64,000 bases of DNA from Heliopora coerulea (lineage: Eukaryota; Cnidaria; Anthozoa; Scleralcyonacea; Helioporidae): the NCBI GenBank assembly GCA_030142905.1, contig JASJOG010000015.1, forward strand, positions 3,160,501 through 3,224,500. The letters are read 5' to 3'. Shown piece after piece: positions 1 through 12,023 of the stretch; position 1 is the stretch's first letter, and each line of letters starts with the position of its first letter. The position numbers were made by a program, and so were the translations under genes. The notes beneath the pieces were generated by a model that searched no databases, was not told the origin of the DNA, and was given only the letters and a program-made list of their open reading frames with translations.

Positions 1-1885
1 AGCTACCTCCAGAATTATTACGGTGCAGTACGAGACCTGTCGAGGAAAAAGGAAAGTGCGTGATCTTATTGAGTTATCTGGAACCACCTGTTTGATATTA
101 CTGGTGGCCAGTTATGTTAACGGTACTGAGTATCGCTGTTGTAAACCAAGCAACCCCATTCCACTGCCTACATCTTTCCATTTCTGGTTTTACAAAGAAG
201 AGAGGTATGTCTACAGTGATTTAGATATACTTTTTTCATCGTGATAAACGGCATTTTTTCCGCTTGAAATATCGACGCAAAACACTTAAACAACTCTGGC
301 TTGTTTATACATATCTGTAATATCATAGACTATATTACCGAGGAAGGATGTCTAAGGTCAAAATGTCAAAAACCAGTAAACAAAGACACGAACGGGACCG
401 AACTGGGAGATTTTGCCACAGCAATCGATTGGCGTGGGTTTGAGAAAAAGGGTGGCCAGTTTGTTATGGAGACAATAGCTGGTTAAAATGTTTTATCTTA
501 CCGTTGACAAGATCAATATTGTCGTACCTCTGAGCTTAAACAGCAGCGATTACGTAGGAGTGATCCAAAAGCAACGAGAGTGATCCAGACGCAAATGCAA
601 GAACAAGCAAAATTTATGTATGGTCTAGGTTAAAACAAACGCAGGCAAAAATGAGAGAAAAGAATCTTTGTTTTCTCTTTTGACTTGCTCTTATACTTGC
701 TTTGCTTATGTGAACCGAGCCTTAGTGCTTACGCTTCTATCCAAAAATCTCGTATGACATTTCATTTGTTACTGAATCAAGAACTGCAACAACCCGCGGC
801 GTTCACTCGAAATAAACCGCAACCACTCTTCTTGGTGGACAACCGTGAAGTTGTTCTCGGCTAATTCTAATCTAATCAACTTTATTTCACAAGGGAGATT
901 TATACATTTTTACCTTTATGAAAAGTATTCTCCCAAACGGCCCTTGATTACTTATGAGTAATTGAATATTGTAAGTTTATAGTATAATAGACACAGAACG
1001 CATAAACATACTTTACAGATAACAATAGGTCAGAGGGACATAGAATTGCAACAAGTACAAACTAAAAATTGTGTACATGTTGGGTATGCGTTTAACCTTT
1101 CCATTCATGATATTTTTCATTTAATTCTGGTCCTCTTTTTGTTTTTTGCGTTGTTCTTTCATTTGCTCTATTTTTGTAATTTGTTGTCATTCGACATCTG
1201 TGTTCGTCAAAAAGTTAAGCTCGTTTTTAGAGGTCACGCAGGCCTTCGGAAACTGTTAGATCGCTGCAAGTCAAGTAGCATCAACTTACGGTAGCCCACA
1301 ATGGCACCGAGGCCAAGCAAGAATGGACAACCGCGCTGAAAAGGCAAGAAAATTTCTTGGAATTACCGCAAACATGAAAACGCCTAACTTCGAATAAGTC
1401 GACGTAAGTTCGTGTCCAAACAAGACACAAATTATGTACTCGGCTATGACGGACAAAATACAAATTTAGGCTAGTTGTACTAGTATACTAGCCAGGTAAA
1501 CGTTGCCTTCAACTTGTGATTGAGGTGGTTCGTCATGATCGACAGTCATGATGTATTTAACACGTAAAAAGTGGCTAAGCGTGAATTTGAAGAGTTATAC
1601 GTGCGTGTTACCAACGTGAAGTAAAGATCACGATCAAATCCTGGTAAAACAAGCAAATGTTGTTGCGAGTTATTATCGTGAACAAATTTCCCTTTTTCGG
1701 AATTATTAAAACATACACTCCCGGTAACAAGATTGTTCCCTTGGAAGCAAGGAACTGTTCTGCAAAGAAAATGCACGCGTTTTAAAGTCATAGGAGTAAA
1801 ATCTAGGAACGGAAGTCTTCAAGTCAGTGAAAACACTGTTTAAGTAAAAACAGTGTCATTCTCAACCTTTTCTGTTTCAGGTAAA
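1..1885. other. Left-edge region without a recognised gene
   Basis: No gene is recognised here. The first 63 bases are open in frame 1 and end SRKKESA-stop, so they could be the end of a terminal exon entering from the left; that is weak. Bases about 540-730 hold an A-rich then T-rich stretch ending TTATGTGAACCGAGCC, which resembles a MITE family found better preserved near 30.95-31.2 kb. Bases about 840-900 look like the 3' end of a decayed repeat. The short open frames at 23-244, 301-486 and 1046-1294 match nothing I know and have no splice-site support. The non-coding 5' leader of the SEA gene may lie here, because a polypyrimidine tract with CAG sits immediately before its start exon at 1880. 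Confidence 0.4.
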
Positions 1886-4800
1886 ATGATGGTAATAAGG
1901 AATGTGTTTTTTTTAGTTCTTTATATCACGACAGGTAACGGTTGTCATTATTTGTTTGTTCCGTGATTGGTTGTTTGGTTGGTTGATCAGATGAATGATT
2001 GATAGATAGATTGATTGGTTGATTGATTGATTGATTTAATGGTTGGTTGGTTAGTTACTGGTTGAATGGTGGAGTAGTTGCCTAATTATTTTATTGATTA
2101 TTTTAATGTTTGATGGTTGATTAGTTTAGTTGATTTGTTGGCTGATTTGATTGGTTGATTGATTGGTTGATTGATTGATTTAACGGTTGGTTAGTTGCTG
2201 GTCAATTGGCGAATTAGTTACCTGATTAATTCATTGATTGTTTTAATGCTTAGATGGTTTACTTGTTGGTTGATTTGTTGGTTGATTTGACTAAATGATT
2301 GACTGATTGATTGATTGATTCATTAATTGATTGATTGATTATTTGGTTGATTGATTATTTGGTTGATTGATTATTTGGTTGATTGATTATTTGGTTGATT
2401 GATTATTTGGTTGATTGATTTATTGATTGATCGATCAATTTAATAGCTGGTTGGCTATCGGTTGACTGAATGAATTATTTAAAGTTTGGTTGGATTATAG
2501 ATTGATGGATTGATTTAATTTTGGTTGGTAGGCTAGTGGATTGGTTGGTTATCCTTTGTTTGCTTGATTGGTTGGTTGATCTGTCCTTTGGACGTGGATG
2601 GCAGCGTTCTTTCTTTTACTGCACGAATTGATACTTCATTGATCTTTGTGCTGTGCTATGCTTGCCCTTCAGTTAGCAGTCTAGAAGACGGTTACACCTT
2701 AGAACAAGCGCAAAGAAGAGAGCCCATGGTTCAATATCCTAATCCAGGTATGACAATGAGATATAACGCCTACTTGCCACGCCCCAGACAGTAAATCTGA
2801 CTGGATACTGAGTTTAACCTTTTGGCTGCTCCTGGACTTTCTCCCATGCTGAATAAAATCGTCTTGTATTAACTAGAACGAAATACCAAATGTCGAGTGA
2901 AGGCGACTTTTGATACTAGTCAGTTGAGAACTTAATGCTGGAAAGGCCGGAATTCCCTTCTACCCGCTTCCACTTCTTTTAAGCTGGCACCGATTGATGT
3001 TTTTATGATAAAACGTATTGAGAACAATGGATTATACACTTGACAATTTTTCTCACTGTTGCACTTGAAGTGTCCTTAGTTCAGCAAAAGAGCGAGGGCA
3101 CGTAATGCCTTGTTCTATTATAGATCGTTTTCACTAATGTTACGTGATTTTTGAAAGCAATAAAGCAATACCTTGTCTTGTGTAATGGAACTGAAAGAGC
3201 CAAAAATACACGGAAATTTAAAATATTAAATTAACTCTCTCAAGGTGGGAGCTATCCCCCTGACGAGTAAAATCGTCTGGCGTTAGCCAGAGTAAAATAA
3301 TAGAAGTCTTATGCCTACGGGAAAGCGTTAAAGCAGTGAAGCGCTTGACGAGCGATCTGTACAGAAAAGTGGAAATAATAAAAAGTTATTAAATTATGAC
3401 GAGATCGCTGTACTGGTGAAGCACTTCGTTGCACCAACTTGACGAGCAAGCTGAGTTTTCTGTCAAAGTCATTAGACATTTTTTTGCCGAACTGGGTGAA
3501 AAATTCAAGTTTTCATGATTCGCGAGAGATATGCTGAGTTCAAGGATCATGACTTTGATATTGCTGATTACTTTGAATACCAAGTTGCTTTATTTTTTCT
3601 TTAATTTCATTTCATTTTATTTTATTTTGAGAGAGAGGTGCAGGCATTGGTTGTGCAAATGATTCACTTTAATGTTCATTTCAGGCGAAATTACGTTCAA
3701 GCTACACGAAAAGTGGGATGAGAACCTTCTAAACGAAAATTCCGCCTCCTTCAAAATACTGGAAGGAAATGTCAGAAAAGCGGTAGGGTTTACTGTTGCT
3801 TAGTATTGTTTCATGTCGTTATTAACAGTTACTTTCAATTGAAAAATTACCTTTCTCAGTCATTTTAAACTGTTTTAAATTTTGAAATAGATTTCATCAG
3901 TTGTGGGACAAGATTCGGAGATTTCCAATATCTATTTCAGGTAATATCTGGGTAAGAGCTCCACACCGACCGATGTTTTGATGAAGTAACTTCGGTTGAT
4001 AACCACGCAAAATTTTAAATTCATTTTGTAATGATTATTTATGTATTGAAGTTAAATGAAATGGTCGAAGTTGATATTGATACTTGACCTGGAACTGATA
4101 TTAGTGCAGTTGTTAATGGTCATGCTAGGGTTGCTGCTGAAATTGATGCACTTACTAAATCAACAGTTGGTGATGGGGTAGAAGCTGGTACAGCTCTTGG
4201 TATTTATATTATTGCTGGTGCTGATGCAAGTGCTGGAGCAAGAGCTTGAGCAAGAGCTGCGGCTGAAACTGATGTTACAGCTGGCATTGGGTGCCACTCT
4301 GGTAGTAGAGAGGGTGCGATGGTTTGTGCTAGTGCTCGTGCTAGTGCTTGAATTGACACTCTTCGTAAAGCTGGTGTTGATGGTGGGATTAGAGCTGGTG
4401 CAACTGCTGGTACTTATTTTAGTGCTCGTGTTATAGCTAGTGATTCAGGGTGATCAAATCCCAATTTTATTTATCAACCCTCCCCCCTCCGTTAGGTCTG
4501 AATGACCCATGGAGCTAACAGTATTAAATTTCAGATTTGGGTTTTTGTACGATAAAGGAAATTTTTCGAGTGTCACATTCTTACCTTTTATTACCCAACT
4601 GAAACTAGTTGAGAAAAATGCAACTTTGGGCCTCCTGATTGGAATCAAACTCGTAGGATTACGGGTTCAACAATGCTTCCTCTTTTGCTCACTGCGCAGG
4701 GCCTAAGATCCCATGTGCATTTATTCCAGGCGAGGCTACCTTGGCATGCAAACGACTCAGCCAATCACAGTTGTTCATCTCATGGTAGACGGTGGCTCTG

Positions 4801-4892
4801 ACGCGGCTGGCATCCTTGATCAAGCTGTGAGGCCAGATGACTCATTAGGAGACGGGTTAAAGGTTTACAAGGATTCTTTCAACGCTTACTAA
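1886..4892 (+). CDS. Small secreted SEA-domain protein, five coding exons
   Basis: Hand-assembled from exons 1886-1934, 2673-2747, 3685-3782, 3891-3940 and 4730-4892. Every intron is GT-AG and the phases match (1, 1, 0, 2), giving 144 residues and a stop at 4890. Residues 1-16 (two Met, then a hydrophobic run ending YITT) look like a signal peptide. Residues about 42-140 resemble a SEA domain, the extracellular domain of mucins and adhesion proteins: an FKL strand, W-D-E-N-L-L, then S-A-S-F-K, a later strand ITVVHLMVD and a closing LGDGLKVYKDSF. The usual G-S-V-V-V autocleavage motif is not visible, so cleavage is doubtful. There is no transmembrane segment, so I infer secretion. Intron 1 contains the TTGA/TTGG repeat and intron 4 a degenerate triplet-rich stretch. 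A donor-like CTG/GTACGT lies just after the stop, so further exons or isoforms are possible. Confidence 0.62.
1965..2560. repeat. Degenerate TTGA/TTGG tetranucleotide satellite
   Basis: About 600 bases are built almost only from GATT, GGTT and GATTGATT steps, for example five tandem copies of a 16-base TTGATTGATTATTTGG unit near 2330-2420. It sits inside intron 1 of the SEA-domain gene. Interruptions are single-base changes, as in an old expanded microsatellite. Confidence 0.9.
4085..4440 (+). repeat. Low-complexity GCTGGT/GATGCT-rich stretch in intron 4
   Basis: A cryptic repeat based on GCTGGTGCTGAT-like hexamers. It leaves long open frames in more than one phase (for example 4197-4436, almost all Leu and Val). 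No splice sites tie it to the SEA exons, so I read it as non-coding low-complexity sequence. Confidence 0.6.
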
Positions 4893-7510
4893 ACTGGTAC
4901 GTACCAAGCCCAACAAACAGTTGCTTGAGTATTTAAACGTTTTGTGCACCAAACTTTCTTTCACCTTGTTCTTGTTATTAGTTCAAAAGAATGGTTCGTT
5001 TCAAATACGGCTTGAATCGCTATTTATCGTTCATACTAAAGTTTGTTCTCTTTACTTTGTTGGTGTTGAAACTCTAGCTGAATGGATCAAAGCTGCCTTC
5101 TTGTTGCTGACCCAGTCATAAATGTTTGAAGGTTTCCAAGACCGCGAAAGAAGTTGCTGAAATACAAGAACATTTCGCGTGGAAATTTTTCAAAGTAAAC
5201 GAGCCAAGAATCAACAACATCAGTACATGTAGCAAAAAAACTCTGGGTGACTTATATAGCCCCAACCCATGTCAAAAGAAAACTTGAAAAACAGCTTGTA
5301 ATTTTTACCATGTCTGGATTGCCTACGAATTGGCATGTTTGTTTGATGGATTGCTTAACTCTTAAACGCCCAAATTTTTTTCCTTGTTTAATGTTCTCTC
5401 TTCCGGTTTTTCCTTTGTTCTTTTGTTCCAGAAGTATCCTGTGCATAGGACACTGGCCGTCAAGTGGTTAAGAGCTAGTTTATTTGACTCAATCTTTTAA
5501 AATGCTGATGGGTTTAGCGGGGAGCATCGGATGCAGTTTTTTTGCAATATCATCGGACGACTCTTGGCTGCGTTAATCCTCTGGAAGATATCATGTCAAT
5601 TTGTAATCATGCCCAATTTCATTTCAAGATTTGTTTAAATAAAGGCCCCCAATTTGTAAAGTACGCATGTTGTGGGTAGCCGTTAATGTAAGTGACTTTA
5701 TTAGAGAAAAGAGTCGAGGATAGGTAGTAGATGGTTTATATGTCCCTCTTCACGTTGTGTAAAGTATTCTAATTTTGGCGATAAATTTGTGTTTTTAACA
5801 TGCGAACTTCGTCACAGTGCGCATTCGGAAATCTGATGGTAAAATATTGCAACAAGGGCTGTGCCCGCGACGCTTGGTACGCAGAAGACGTCCAGCTCAA
5901 AAGACGTACCCCTGTGCAACTAAAGCTTGTACACTCAAAATTTGCCGTTAAAAATAGAAAGCTGGGACATTAAAAACATACTACACTTGTTGCCAACTGG
6001 CTTAATATGACGACGCCCAGTTGATTACCCGCTGCTGTTTTTGCAAAATTGGGAGTCTCCTCTCCAGATCTATAAATGCTTCCTATCGATGGATAGCGAA
6101 GGGCAAGTAAATGGATCAACGGAATTTTTCACTGTGCAGCTGAAAATTTTGCCAACACAACAGGCCTGCTCACACGCAAGCCACCTGCAACGCTCGTGTG
6201 TAATTCTCGTGTCGAGGAAATCTCGCGAGGGACTTTTTTTCGGCGGTTTTTCTGAAGTGACAGAAGTGATGTGGTGTAGAATAGTTATTCAACATGAATA
6301 ACTATTCATGTTGAAATTAAACCGCTTTCAAAACGGCAAAATCTACCAAGTATTGTTAAATATGTTCCTCAGTCCAGCAAGAAACCTTCGGAATACAGGT
6401 AAGGCAACAAATGCCTCATTAAGAAGGTGAAAATTCAGTAGCTCTGTTAAAACTAGACTATCAAACGAAGGACAGACGTGGAGAATTGAGAGACTTGTCC
6501 CAAACATTAGTCACTTTCGTTGATAGAATACCCTAAGCCCCAAAAATGACTAATTACTTTAGGAAATATTTGGATTTTAAATCATTTCTTTTGTTTACTT
6601 AATCTGTGAACGTGCTTCATTTAAGCTGAGAGACAACAGTTCAGAAGCACAATGAGAGAGAAGTTACGGTACGACTTCGTTAAATCAATTTACTAACACA
6701 AGGATGCAGTTTGACCAGAACGAAGGTTTCTTACGTTGGCATAACTAAGGGCATAGGGGAGGAATAATCACCCTTCTATGGTGCAGAGAGGAACATTAGG
6801 GGAGGGGGAGTTTAAAGAGCATCCAACAGGACCACTGGGGCAAAGAACATTTGAGCGATTGCCCCCCCCCAAAGACAAGACCGTGACTGTCCCACTGATG
6901 TTTTACTGCATTGGTGAGAGTATTCAAGGTGAATTCTTCAAAGGATTCCAGAAATAATTCTGTACAACGTTAGAGAACTTAGAGCAAGCATCTCTGTCAG
7001 GTGCAAATTCTGAGTTAAAGTCTGGTGTTTCCAAATAGATTTAAGCATTTCAATTTTACATCAATGTTAGGGCAGTCATGGTCTTTTAGGCCATTCCATG
7101 GATCTGCCAATGATCTCATTGAATATTTAGCTGTTTATGCACTCGTTTTATTGACATTTATATGATGCCTAGGTGACCTTGTAATTGGTTGGACTTGCTG
7201 TTTTCACTGTTGATGGGTGAGAAGAGCAGAGTGTCCATTTGTTGCCTTTTGTTGGAGTGAAACATTCACTTGGATGAAGGACCTTTGCTTAAAAACATCT
7301 GTACCTACTCTGATATGTTTCAGCAGTTTGCTTACCTTTTTTGCTTTTTATTCTGGGAATGATGTTGGGTTAAGTTGTTGGTCAGTGTGACATGGGCTTT
7401 ACATCAAAAAGGAGTTTGCACTGCTTGTTCTTGGGGGAAAAACTATTATGGTAAATTGCTGGTTTTACTCTTTTTTCTTCTTTTTTATGTGCACAGCATA
7501 AATTCAAGGA
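4893..7510. other. Non-coding interval after the SEA gene
   Basis: Apart from the candidate terminal exon at 5428-5500 and its poly(A) signal, I see no gene. A perfect 13-bp inverted repeat with a 2-base spacer (TTCAACATGAATA and its complement) is at 6288-6315. The rest is unrecognised AT-rich sequence. Confidence 0.5.
5428..5643 (+). other. Candidate terminal exon and poly(A) signal downstream of the SEA gene
   Basis: A strong pyrimidine tract followed by TTCCAG ends at about 5430. The sequence after it is open for 22 codons (starting KYPVHRT) to a TAA at about 5500, and AATAAA follows at 5638-5643. It could be an alternative last exon of the SEA gene, a 3'-UTR exon, or chance. The last recognised SEA exon already has an in-frame stop before the nearest donor, so the link is unproved. 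Confidence 0.3.
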
Positions 7511-7519
7511 AGCATAATT

Positions 7520-7815
7520 TTTGAGATGCTAGTGGCTTTGTGGTAGGACACTTGTCTTTCACCACCCAGACTAAGATTCAATTGCAGTCATGTGTAGATA
7601 TCTGATTAAAGTTACCTTAGTCACATGTGAGAAGGGTGTCATCCAGTTTGACTCTACCAAGCATCACAGGTTTTCACTGGGTACTTTGATTTTCTCCTGT
7701 AGTGACACTGAACCCATGTGGGGTGGCCCTTACTGGACCTCTAGGGAGAACAACTTAGGTAGCTGTTGGGGTTGTCCAGTATGACCAAAGATCTTTTTAT
7801 TGTAGCATTTCTCAT
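7520..7815 (+). repeat. tRNA-derived SINE, family B, copy 1
   Basis: A diverged tRNA-like head is followed by a body containing TGATTAAAGTTACCTTAGTC, a C-C-A-G-T-T-T-GACTCTACCAA segment and a tail TGGCCCTTACTGGACCTCTA. The same body recurs at 33.80-34.09, 50.00-50.18, 59.71-59.85 and 59.86-60.06 kb, which defines a dispersed family. This copy is non-coding; the open frame at 7590-7784 is incidental. Confidence 0.7.
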
Positions 7816-7846
7816 TATTCACTGATTAACTTTTTATATCTTTCAG

Positions 7847-7956
7847 AATACTTGAAAATCTTTGGATCAAGTGAAACTGGAGCCTTATCAAAACTTTCTT
7901 GATGTTACAGTAGCAGCAGATGGCATCTCAAACTTTGTTTTTTGACCTGGAACAAG
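7847..7956 (+). CDS. Candidate first coding exon of an unrecognised gene
   Basis: An acceptor (TATATCTTTCAG) precedes 7847. An ATG at 7920 opens 12 codons (MASQTLFFDLEQ) up to a consensus donor AAG/GTATGT at 7956, with stops in the upstream part, as expected for a 5'-UTR plus start exon. I could not find a convincing next exon; the sequence to the right holds SINE remnants and a dead retrotransposon. It may be the start of a long gene or chance. Confidence 0.22.
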
Positions 7957-8049
7957 GTATGTCAAATTTGGATGTACAGTATGTTGGGCATGTGTACCAA
8001 GCTAAGCTTGGTGTGTTTAAACAAAAGGTGTGCATGCTTCTCATGCAGT

Positions 8050-8150
8050 AAACTTTGAAAAGTTTCGTGAGCTCTGGACAGAAATCAAATCCGTAACCTC
8101 CTGATCACAGGTGAGATGCTCTACCATTGAGCTACAATGAATGAGATGGT
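8050..8150 (-). repeat. tRNA-like SINE head (decayed)
   Basis: Read on the minus strand it has an A box (GTAGCTCAATGGTAGAGCA) and a weak B box (GGTTACGGATTTGATTTC), but the anticodon stem does not pair. It is a tRNA-derived repeat rather than a tRNA gene. Confidence 0.55.
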
Positions 8151-8159
8151 CGAGCAAAG

Positions 8160-9140
8160 GTGAATTATTCTACTGATTGATATGTGTACTGCTGAGATCT
8201 GTGAGTCTTAACGGGTCAAATATTTACTTGACGTCTGGTAGAAGGAAATAGGTACATGTACAGGATGGAAAGCTTCTTAAAATATGTTGTTATTAACATC
8301 AATGCTGTACTTGGTTAAAACTCTGCCATCAGCATTGTGAATGTTGTATGAGCATCTGATCTGTGGCTTTTCTACAATCAAGTGCAAAATGGTTGAGACT
8401 TTAATAGATTCTGTCGTGCCAGTTTCTGATAACATATGTAGACAATCCTAGAAGGTCATCTTCCCCGTTCACCACCCCTCCCGCTGTCAATGTTGTTTTT
8501 CTATGACGTTGGAATGCAGGGCATGTCTTCAGTAGCTTACCCTGTGAACAAACGTTGCTCTGGTTAGGAGAGGGAAAGAGAAATCTCCGTTATCATTTTC
8601 ATGTTAGTGTGGCAGTTTGCATTTTGCAAGAGCACTTGTCTCAGTCAATCACCTGGTGATCAAATGAGGCTGAACCATGAGCTTATGCTTTAACTCTGCT
8701 CCCGGACTTCCACCCTCCTCCGTTAAATAGAATTGTCCGACGTTGGCCGGAAAATTAAAATTTTGAAAAGTCGACAGAAGTCGACTTCGGCGGGCAAAGG
8801 AGTGAGGCTGCACGTGAAACATTGAAGGCTTACCTTTGACACAAAATCACTGGACAAAGATATAAACCTTCAATAGTCAGCTTAAGATTTTATCGATGAA
8901 AAACCTATAGTAGTCAAACCACCTTTGACTGGAAAGCAAATCGTGTGACACGCCAGGAGTTATTCCCCTTCGGTTTTCTGGTTGAATCTCGTAGCCAGAG
9001 GCTGAATTCAGATCTATCACTATAATAAACAGATGAAGAAACATATTCATACTAAAACAAGGACAAACTGTTCATGGTGATATTCCGACTTCATTTATTG
9101 TAAGTCTATGTCAAACCTAATATGTTACTGCAATTTCTGC
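8160..9140. other. Interval without a recognised gene
   Basis: Nothing coding is seen. The 8.70-8.81 kb stretch (CCGTTAAATAGAATTGTCCGA and following) resembles sequence near 2.83 and 3.25 kb, so it is probably a short dispersed repeat. Confidence 0.4.
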
Positions 9141-9141
9141 A

Positions 9142-10781
9142 GTGAGAAACGAAATTGCGCGTAAATATTTTATCTCTCCGGAAGATGTTTATTTGAAGCT
9201 TAGTAACCTCAAACGTGCTAAAGCTCCAGGACCCGATAACATCCCAAGTTGGATTTTGAAGGATTTTGCCATGGAACTGTCCTCACCAGTTGCTGACATT
9301 TTTAACGCGTCAATCCAGGAAACCTGCGTTCCAGATTCTTGGAAGGAAGCGAACGTTGTTCCGATCCCAAAGGTAGATGTGATCAAAGACATTGAAAACG
9401 ACTTAAGACCAATATCTTTTACGCCGATTCTTTCAAAGACTATGAAACATTTTATCGCTGAATGGATTATGTCAGGAATTAGGCATCTTATTGACAGAAA
9501 GCAATTTGACAGAAAGCAATACAACGTTACCGATCAACCTAACCAGTGTGCACGAATTCTCCTTTTAGATTTTAGTAAGGCTTTTGATAAGATAGATCAT
9601 AACATTCTTTTAAAAAAAAATGAATCGAATGGGTATCGACCACATACTAATTGAGTGGGTAAAAAACTTTCTTTCTGGAAGGAACCAGCGAGTGAAGATT
9701 GGAAATGTCATTTCGAGTTCTGAAGCAGTAAATGGGGGCGTTCCCCAAGGCACGGTTCTTGGTCCAATTCTATTTCTAATAATGATTAACGACCTGCTGG
9801 AGGAATGGGAAGACAGATGGAAATATGTCGACTCGACGATTCGTTACTTTCAGAAACCATTACCAGAAACCATGAATCATTATTGCAGACTACTTTGAAT
9901 GATATCAATCACTGGTGTATGCGCAATAATATGTCCCTAAATCCTCGTAGGTGCAAGGAGATCCTTGTTTTTTTTTGGAAAATTAAACCTAATTTTCCAC
10001 CGATGACTGTTGATGGGCAGCCTATTGACTTGGTAAGTCTGCGAAATTACTTGGTGTAATTTTTAGCGATGACCTAAAGTGGAACGAGCACGTTACTTAT
10101 ATCGTGAAGAAGTCTTCAAAACGACTTTATTTGTTAAGACTCCTTAAACGAGCTCGTGCTGACCCTAAAACATTATTAACTGTATATGTTACATGTGTAA
10201 GACCAATTCTGGAGTATTGCGCCCAAGTTTGGCACTTCAACATTCCCGAATATCTATCGAGAGATATCGAAAGAATCCAGTCAAGAGCTCTGAAAATAAT
10301 TAATCCAACACTGTCATATAGCGATGCTTTAGCAGTGTTTGATATTTCAACCTTGGCTACAAGACGCGAATCCTTATGTTCAAGTTTTTTCAATAAAAAT
10401 GTTCTCTTGCAGTCTTCGCCTTTGTCTGATTTAATTCAAATTAAAAATTCTCTTACCTACGATTTACGGACTTCTAATAAACTTGCAACAATTAAATGTA
10501 GGACTGAACGTTTTAGAAGATCTTTTATTCCGTCATGTTTAAAGAATTACAATGAACATTGATCACGTATGTACTCTTAACATTTTTATATATTCTCTTT
10601 TGTAATTACAGGTATAAATTTCTTACTATTTTTAACATTTGTAAATCATATTTAACTAACATTTGTAATTGTATTTTACTATCTCATTGTAAACAATGGA
10701 CGTATTTCAACCCTTATGGGCTGCAAAGTCTATTTTTAATTAATAAATTCAAATTCAATAAATTCAAATTCAAATTCAAAA
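9142..10781 (+). mobile_element. Decayed non-LTR retrotransposon (Jockey superfamily, CR1/L2-like)
   Basis: Successive open frames at 9142-9654, 9620-9898, 9805-10059 and 10104-10562 are pieces of one reverse transcriptase. Visible are the entry KAPGPDNIPSWI, DLRPIS, motif A as LLLDFSKAFDKIDH, GVPQGTVLGPILFL, a damaged YxDD region and the C-terminal VRPILEYCAQVW. A stretch between DRKQ and motif A appears deleted, and at least three frameshifts separate the pieces. The endonuclease half is missing, so the copy is 5'-truncated. The 3' end is a tandem AAATTC-type tail at 10739-10781. It is non-functional and lies downstream of the first receptor gene on the opposite strand. Confidence 0.88.
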
Positions 10782-11039
10782 GAAAGCTGTTACACTTGTA
10801 TGTTGGAGTCTATCTTAAGTGAAGGTAAATTGTCCCGCGTCAGAATCATACATTTTTAACACTCAACATGGACCAGTTGCTAAAACTGCAAACCTTTGGT
10901 CCGCAAAACTATAGCCCGTGTACATTCGATAAACCACAGACTATTCAGACAAAAATTGAAATGTTTGCGTCGCACATTTGCGAGGTCAGCGTGTAAGTGC
11001 TCGGTTTGTATTGATAGCCTTGCAGAATATTACCTATGC

Positions 11040-12023
11040 TCACTTAACATATGTGCTTCGATACAATACAGAGTTGCTGACAAATCGCGGACTCTTGCCA
11101 CAAACTCGCTTCCGAATCTCTTCGCGAATAGTTACGTTTCTAAAGCAGTAAAACAAAGGATTAAACGCCGAGTTTGAGAGTGTAAAGGTATCCGCGAGTG
11201 GTTTCACACAAAATAAGTATATCGTGTCAGCACCGGCCGCTGCTTTATACCCCAGTGCTGTGAAAAAAGGAAGATAAGCAAGGCTCATAGCCATCAAAAG
11301 AAAAACAGAAGTTTTTGCCAATCGAGCCTCCTTCATCAGATAGGTTTCACGGGTGACCCTTCGCATTTTGAAAGTATCGTTAAGTAATTTACTTTTCAAA
11401 AATCTTCGATAAATCTTCAAGTAAATGCAAACGTCGACGGCGAAAAGCACAAGAAGTATTCCTGCAGTGAACGTTGCGAAAACTTTGTAGAATTCCGGAA
11501 AAATAAAACGCAGTATGGGAATCGGTAACCAAGAGGCCCAAACTGTGAAAGCGATGATAGTCATGCGGTTTGGTGTGACTTCCTTATGGTGCTGGATTGG
11601 CTGACACACCGCCAGGTATCGTTCCATACTCACCAGGGCGACAGTAAGGAAGGAAATGCCCGAGAGGTAGTACACTGTAGCTTGGAATGCCGCCATCAAT
11701 TCGCAGCAGTGAATATCATAGATTTCCAGGATTTTTTGAGCGATAAAAAGTGGTTGGGTGACCAGACCAACGGAAACGTCCGTGATGGCCAGAAGCATGA
11801 GGAAGAAATTATGGGGATTTCTCAAGGACGGTGTCTTGAAATAGGTGACGAGAAAGACAGCATTCGCAAAAATTGCTATCAGAACAGAGATTGTATTCAT
11901 TGCGATGAATAGAATATTCATTGTTACCATCCAGTTCTTCACTGGTCTGCCGTAGTAATGAAGTTCCAGGCATTCTCCAAATACGGCGTCTCCGGCAGAA
12001 CTGCTATTGTTGGTTTTTATCAT
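11040..12023 (-). CDS. Class A (rhodopsin-like) G protein-coupled receptor 1
   Basis: A 327-residue plasma-membrane receptor encoded by one uninterrupted exon with a true ATG. Seven hydrophobic segments are visible. N54 fits N1.50, D82 fits D2.50, ERY is at 134-136 (end of TM3) and NPLFY at 288-292 (TM7), so it should couple to heterotrimeric G proteins. N6-S-S is a possible N-glycan site in the short N terminus. TM6 lacks CWxP, TM5 lacks the usual proline, and the loop between TM4 and TM5 is short without cysteine. That resembles the melanocortin/lipid (MECA) branch more than amine receptors, but the ligand cannot be named. It is the most diverged of five same-strand paralogues. A 5' leader block with an intact donor lies at about 23.1 kb, beyond a Gypsy element. 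Confidence 0.93.
   Translation of the reverse strand: MIKTNNSSSAGDAVFGECLELHYYGRPVKNWMVTMNILFIAMNTISVLIAIFANAVFLVTYFKTPSLRNPHNFFLMLLAITDVSVGLVTQPLFIAQKILEIYDIHCCELMAAFQATVYYLSGISFLTVALVSMERYLAVCQPIQHHKEVTPNRMTIIAFTVWASWLPIPILRFIFPEFYKVFATFTAGILLVLFAVDVCIYLKIYRRFLKSKLLNDTFKMRRVTRETYLMKEARLAKTSVFLLMAMSLAYLPFFTALGYKAAAGADTIYLFCVKPLADTFTLSNSAFNPLFYCFRNVTIREEIRKRVCGKSPRFVSNSVLYRSTYVK

Noticed and set aside
4197..4436. A Leu/Val-rich membrane peptide gene
   Set aside because: It is the translation of a low-complexity triplet repeat inside an intron, with no splice or promoter support.
6288..6315. Transcription terminator or regulatory hairpin
   Set aside because: A 13-bp palindrome is real, but this is eukaryotic DNA and no gene ends there; it may be a tiny MITE remnant.
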